Assembly: GCA_034928145.1 (NCBI GenBank)
Contig: JAYFPE010000009.1
Span: forward strand, 107,406 to 171,405
Direction of reading: 5' to 3'
Length of the DNA stretch: 64,000 nucleotides
From: Pelethousia sp034928145
GTDB taxonomy: Bacteria; Bacillota; Clostridia; Christensenellales; CAG-138
Shown here: positions 62,711 to 64,000 of the stretch, in pieces
How the letters are laid out: each line of letters begins with the position of its first letter
Numbering within the stretch: position 1 is the stretch's first letter
Program-made: the position numbers and the translations under genes
Notes under the pieces: generated by a model
What the model saw: only the letters and a program-made list of their open reading frames with translations
What the model was told of the DNA's origin: nothing
Databases searched by the model: none

Positions 62711-63739
62711 ATGGAAAAGAAGAAATTTGTCGGATTCGGAGAAATGCTGCTGCGCCTCGCGCCGGACGGCTATCTGCGCCTATCCCAGGCAAATAATTTC
62801 AACCTCAATTATACCGGCGCGGAAGGCAATATGGCCATCGCCCTATCCTACATGGGCCTACCCGCCGCCCTGGTGACCAAACTGCCGGACAATGAACTCG
62901 GCCGCTGCACCAAACGTATGCTGTGCAAATTTGAGGTCGATACCAGCCACATCGCCTGGGGCGGTGAACGCCTGGGCCTCTATTATCTTGAACGCGGCGC
63001 GTCCCAGCGCCCCTCCAAGGTTATCTATGACCGCAAGGGCTCGGCCTTTGCGGAGGCGGAGCCCGGCGATTTCGACTGGGACGAGATCTTCCGGGACGCA
63101 GGCTGGTTCCACTTCACCGGCATTACGGTTGCGCTGAGCGCGAACCTGCGGGAAATTTGCAGGCAGGCCTGTATCGCCGCGCGGCGCCACGGGGTCAAAG
63201 TCAGCGTGGATCTCAATTACCGCAAATCCCTCTGGACCCCGCAGGAGGCGCAGCTTGCCATGCGCCCCCTCATGGAGTATGTGGACGTCTGTATCGCCAA
63301 CGAGGAGGATTCGGAGAAATCATTAGGCGTCAAAGCCGCGGATACGGATATTTCGGCCGGCCGGCTGAGCATTGAGGGCTATTGCGACCTCGCCAAAAAG
63401 CTGGCTGATGCCTATGGCTTTGAGAAGGTGGCAATCACCCTGCGCGAATCCATTTCCGCCTCAATCAACAATTGGTCCGCCCTGCTCTATGCCGATGGCC
63501 AAGCCTATCTTTCGCGGAAATATACCCTGCAGATCGTGGATCGCGTTGGCGGCGGGGATTCCTTTGCTTCGGGCCTGATCTATGCCTGCCTGCATGACTT
63601 CGAAAACCAAAAGGCCGTGGAATTTGCTGCGGCGGCCAGTTGCCTCAAGCACTCTATCGAGTTTGATTTCAATCTTTCCTCTCCGCAGGAGGTCATGGCC
63701 CTGATCAATGGCGACGGCTCCGGCCGCGTACAGCGCTGA
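62711..63739 (+). CDS. PfkB-family sugar kinase, 2-keto-3-deoxygluconate kinase-like
   Basis: 342 aa. N-terminal FVGFGEMLLRLAP and TGAEGNMAIALS, C-terminal DRVGGGDSFASGLIYA with the catalytic Asp and the anion hole. The pattern fits KdgK, which phosphorylates the substrate of the aldolase before it. ATG 62711 follows AAGGAGAG. The aldolase-kinase order suggests that the end product of the cluster is a 2-keto-3-deoxy acid. Confidence 0.9.
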   Translation: MEKKKFVGFGEMLLRLAPDGYLRLSQANNFNLNYTGAEGNMAIALSYMGLPAALVTKLPDNELGRCTKRMLCKFEVDTSHIAWGGERLGLYYLERGASQRPSKVIYDRKGSAFAEAEPGDFDWDEIFRDAGWFHFTGITVALSANLREICRQACIAARRHGVKVSVDLNYRKSLWTPQEAQLAMRPLMEYVDVCIANEEDSEKSLGVKAADTDISAGRLSIEGYCDLAKKLADAYGFEKVAITLRESISASINNWSALLYADGQAYLSRKYTLQIVDRVGGGDSFASGLIYACLHDFENQKAVEFAAAASCLKHSIEFDFNLSSPQEVMALINGDGSGRVQR

Positions 63740-63981
63740 CGCCAAGAGGCCGGGGCATTGCCAACCCCCATGGTTTGCGCAAATCTGCCAGAGCGGGATG
63801 AACCGATCCCAGCGCGCGGGGGAATACATTCCTATGAGGAGACGATTGAGGAAGCATTCGATAAGGTAAACTATTTTTCGCACAAATGAAAAAGGGCCAG
63901 AAAAGGAAGGACATGGCCGAACTCGCTTGGTAGAATGTAAGTTACCACACAAAACATCGAACCGAGCAAAGGAGAAAAGCC
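63740..63981. other. Intergenic region, nothing firmly identified
   Basis: 242 bp between the kinase and the next gene. No clear terminator or consensus promoter is visible. It ends with an AAAGGAG ribosome site. Confidence 0.4.
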
Positions 63982-64000
63982 ATGTCCGAGAAGATTATAC
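63982..64000 (+). CDS. Start of a truncated gene at the window edge
   Basis: ATG 63982 after AAAGGAG begins MSEKII and runs off the window. Too short to identify. Same strand as the aldolase-kinase pair, 242 bp downstream. Confidence 0.55.

Overview
The window reads as a chromosomal segment of a GC-rich, anaerobic Firmicute (Clostridia in the broad sense). Supporting signs are three T-box leaders, a CIRCE-controlled groESL pair, a DUF1836 protein, a ferredoxin-linked 2-oxoacid oxidoreductase, a membrane pyrophosphatase, strong AGGAGG-type ribosome sites and TTGACA/TATAAT promoters. No rRNA, tRNA, CRISPR array, phage or complete insertion sequence is visible. The family cannot be fixed from sequence alone.

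Region 1 (1-19.7 kb) is the most distinctive. After the end of a sugar/nucleoside ABC system comes a module for interconverting carboxylic acids, acyl-CoAs, 2-oxoacids and amino acids. It holds a four-subunit 2-oxoacid:ferredoxin oxidoreductase, a branched-chain aminotransferase and three AMP-forming acyl-CoA ligases. One ligase is fused to an XRE helix-turn-helix plus a cupin, one to a xylose-isomerase-like TIM barrel, and one stands alone. A LeuA-like protein in the same operon has lost its metal ligands. Two of the ligases sit behind T-box leaders. Because T-boxes switch genes on when a tRNA is uncharged, the module may run in the reductive-carboxylation direction, making amino acids from scavenged branched or aromatic acids. 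Two GNAT acetyltransferases and a Sir2 deacylase follow and could control the ligases through lysine acylation.

Region 2 (19.7-49 kb) is mostly housekeeping: malQ, an RsmF-type methyltransferase, an NlpC/P60 hydrolase, an ABC-F protein, recR-ybaB-dnaX, trpS, a PHP hydrolase, a NitT/TauT-type ABC importer under a Crp/Fnr regulator, hppA, groESL, a dCMP deaminase, an SGNH hydrolase, and valS with a T-box whose specifier reads GUC. Two non-coding dispersed repeat families lie between these genes. R1 (26.2 and 38.8 kb, inverted to each other) has a constant core, a variable middle whose stems differ in sequence but keep pairing, and a constant terminal hairpin. R2 (30.6 and 44.7 kb) is a MITE of about 271 bp with terminal inverted repeats flanked by TA. 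A probable 6S-like RNA lies at 36.1 kb.

Region 3 (48.4-64 kb) looks like an accessory catabolic island. On the minus strand are a LacI regulator, a DMT exporter and a decayed second exporter. On the plus strand are an FAD oxidoreductase, a MaoC hydratase, a class III CoA-transferase, a complete Liv-type ABC importer, a Gfo/Idh dehydrogenase, a zinc alcohol dehydrogenase, a VOC protein, a KDPG-type aldolase and a KDG-type kinase. The combination suggests uptake and oxidation of an unknown carboxylate or sugar-acid-like compound, passing through CoA thioesters and a 2-keto-3-deoxy sugar acid. The substrate is not identifiable.
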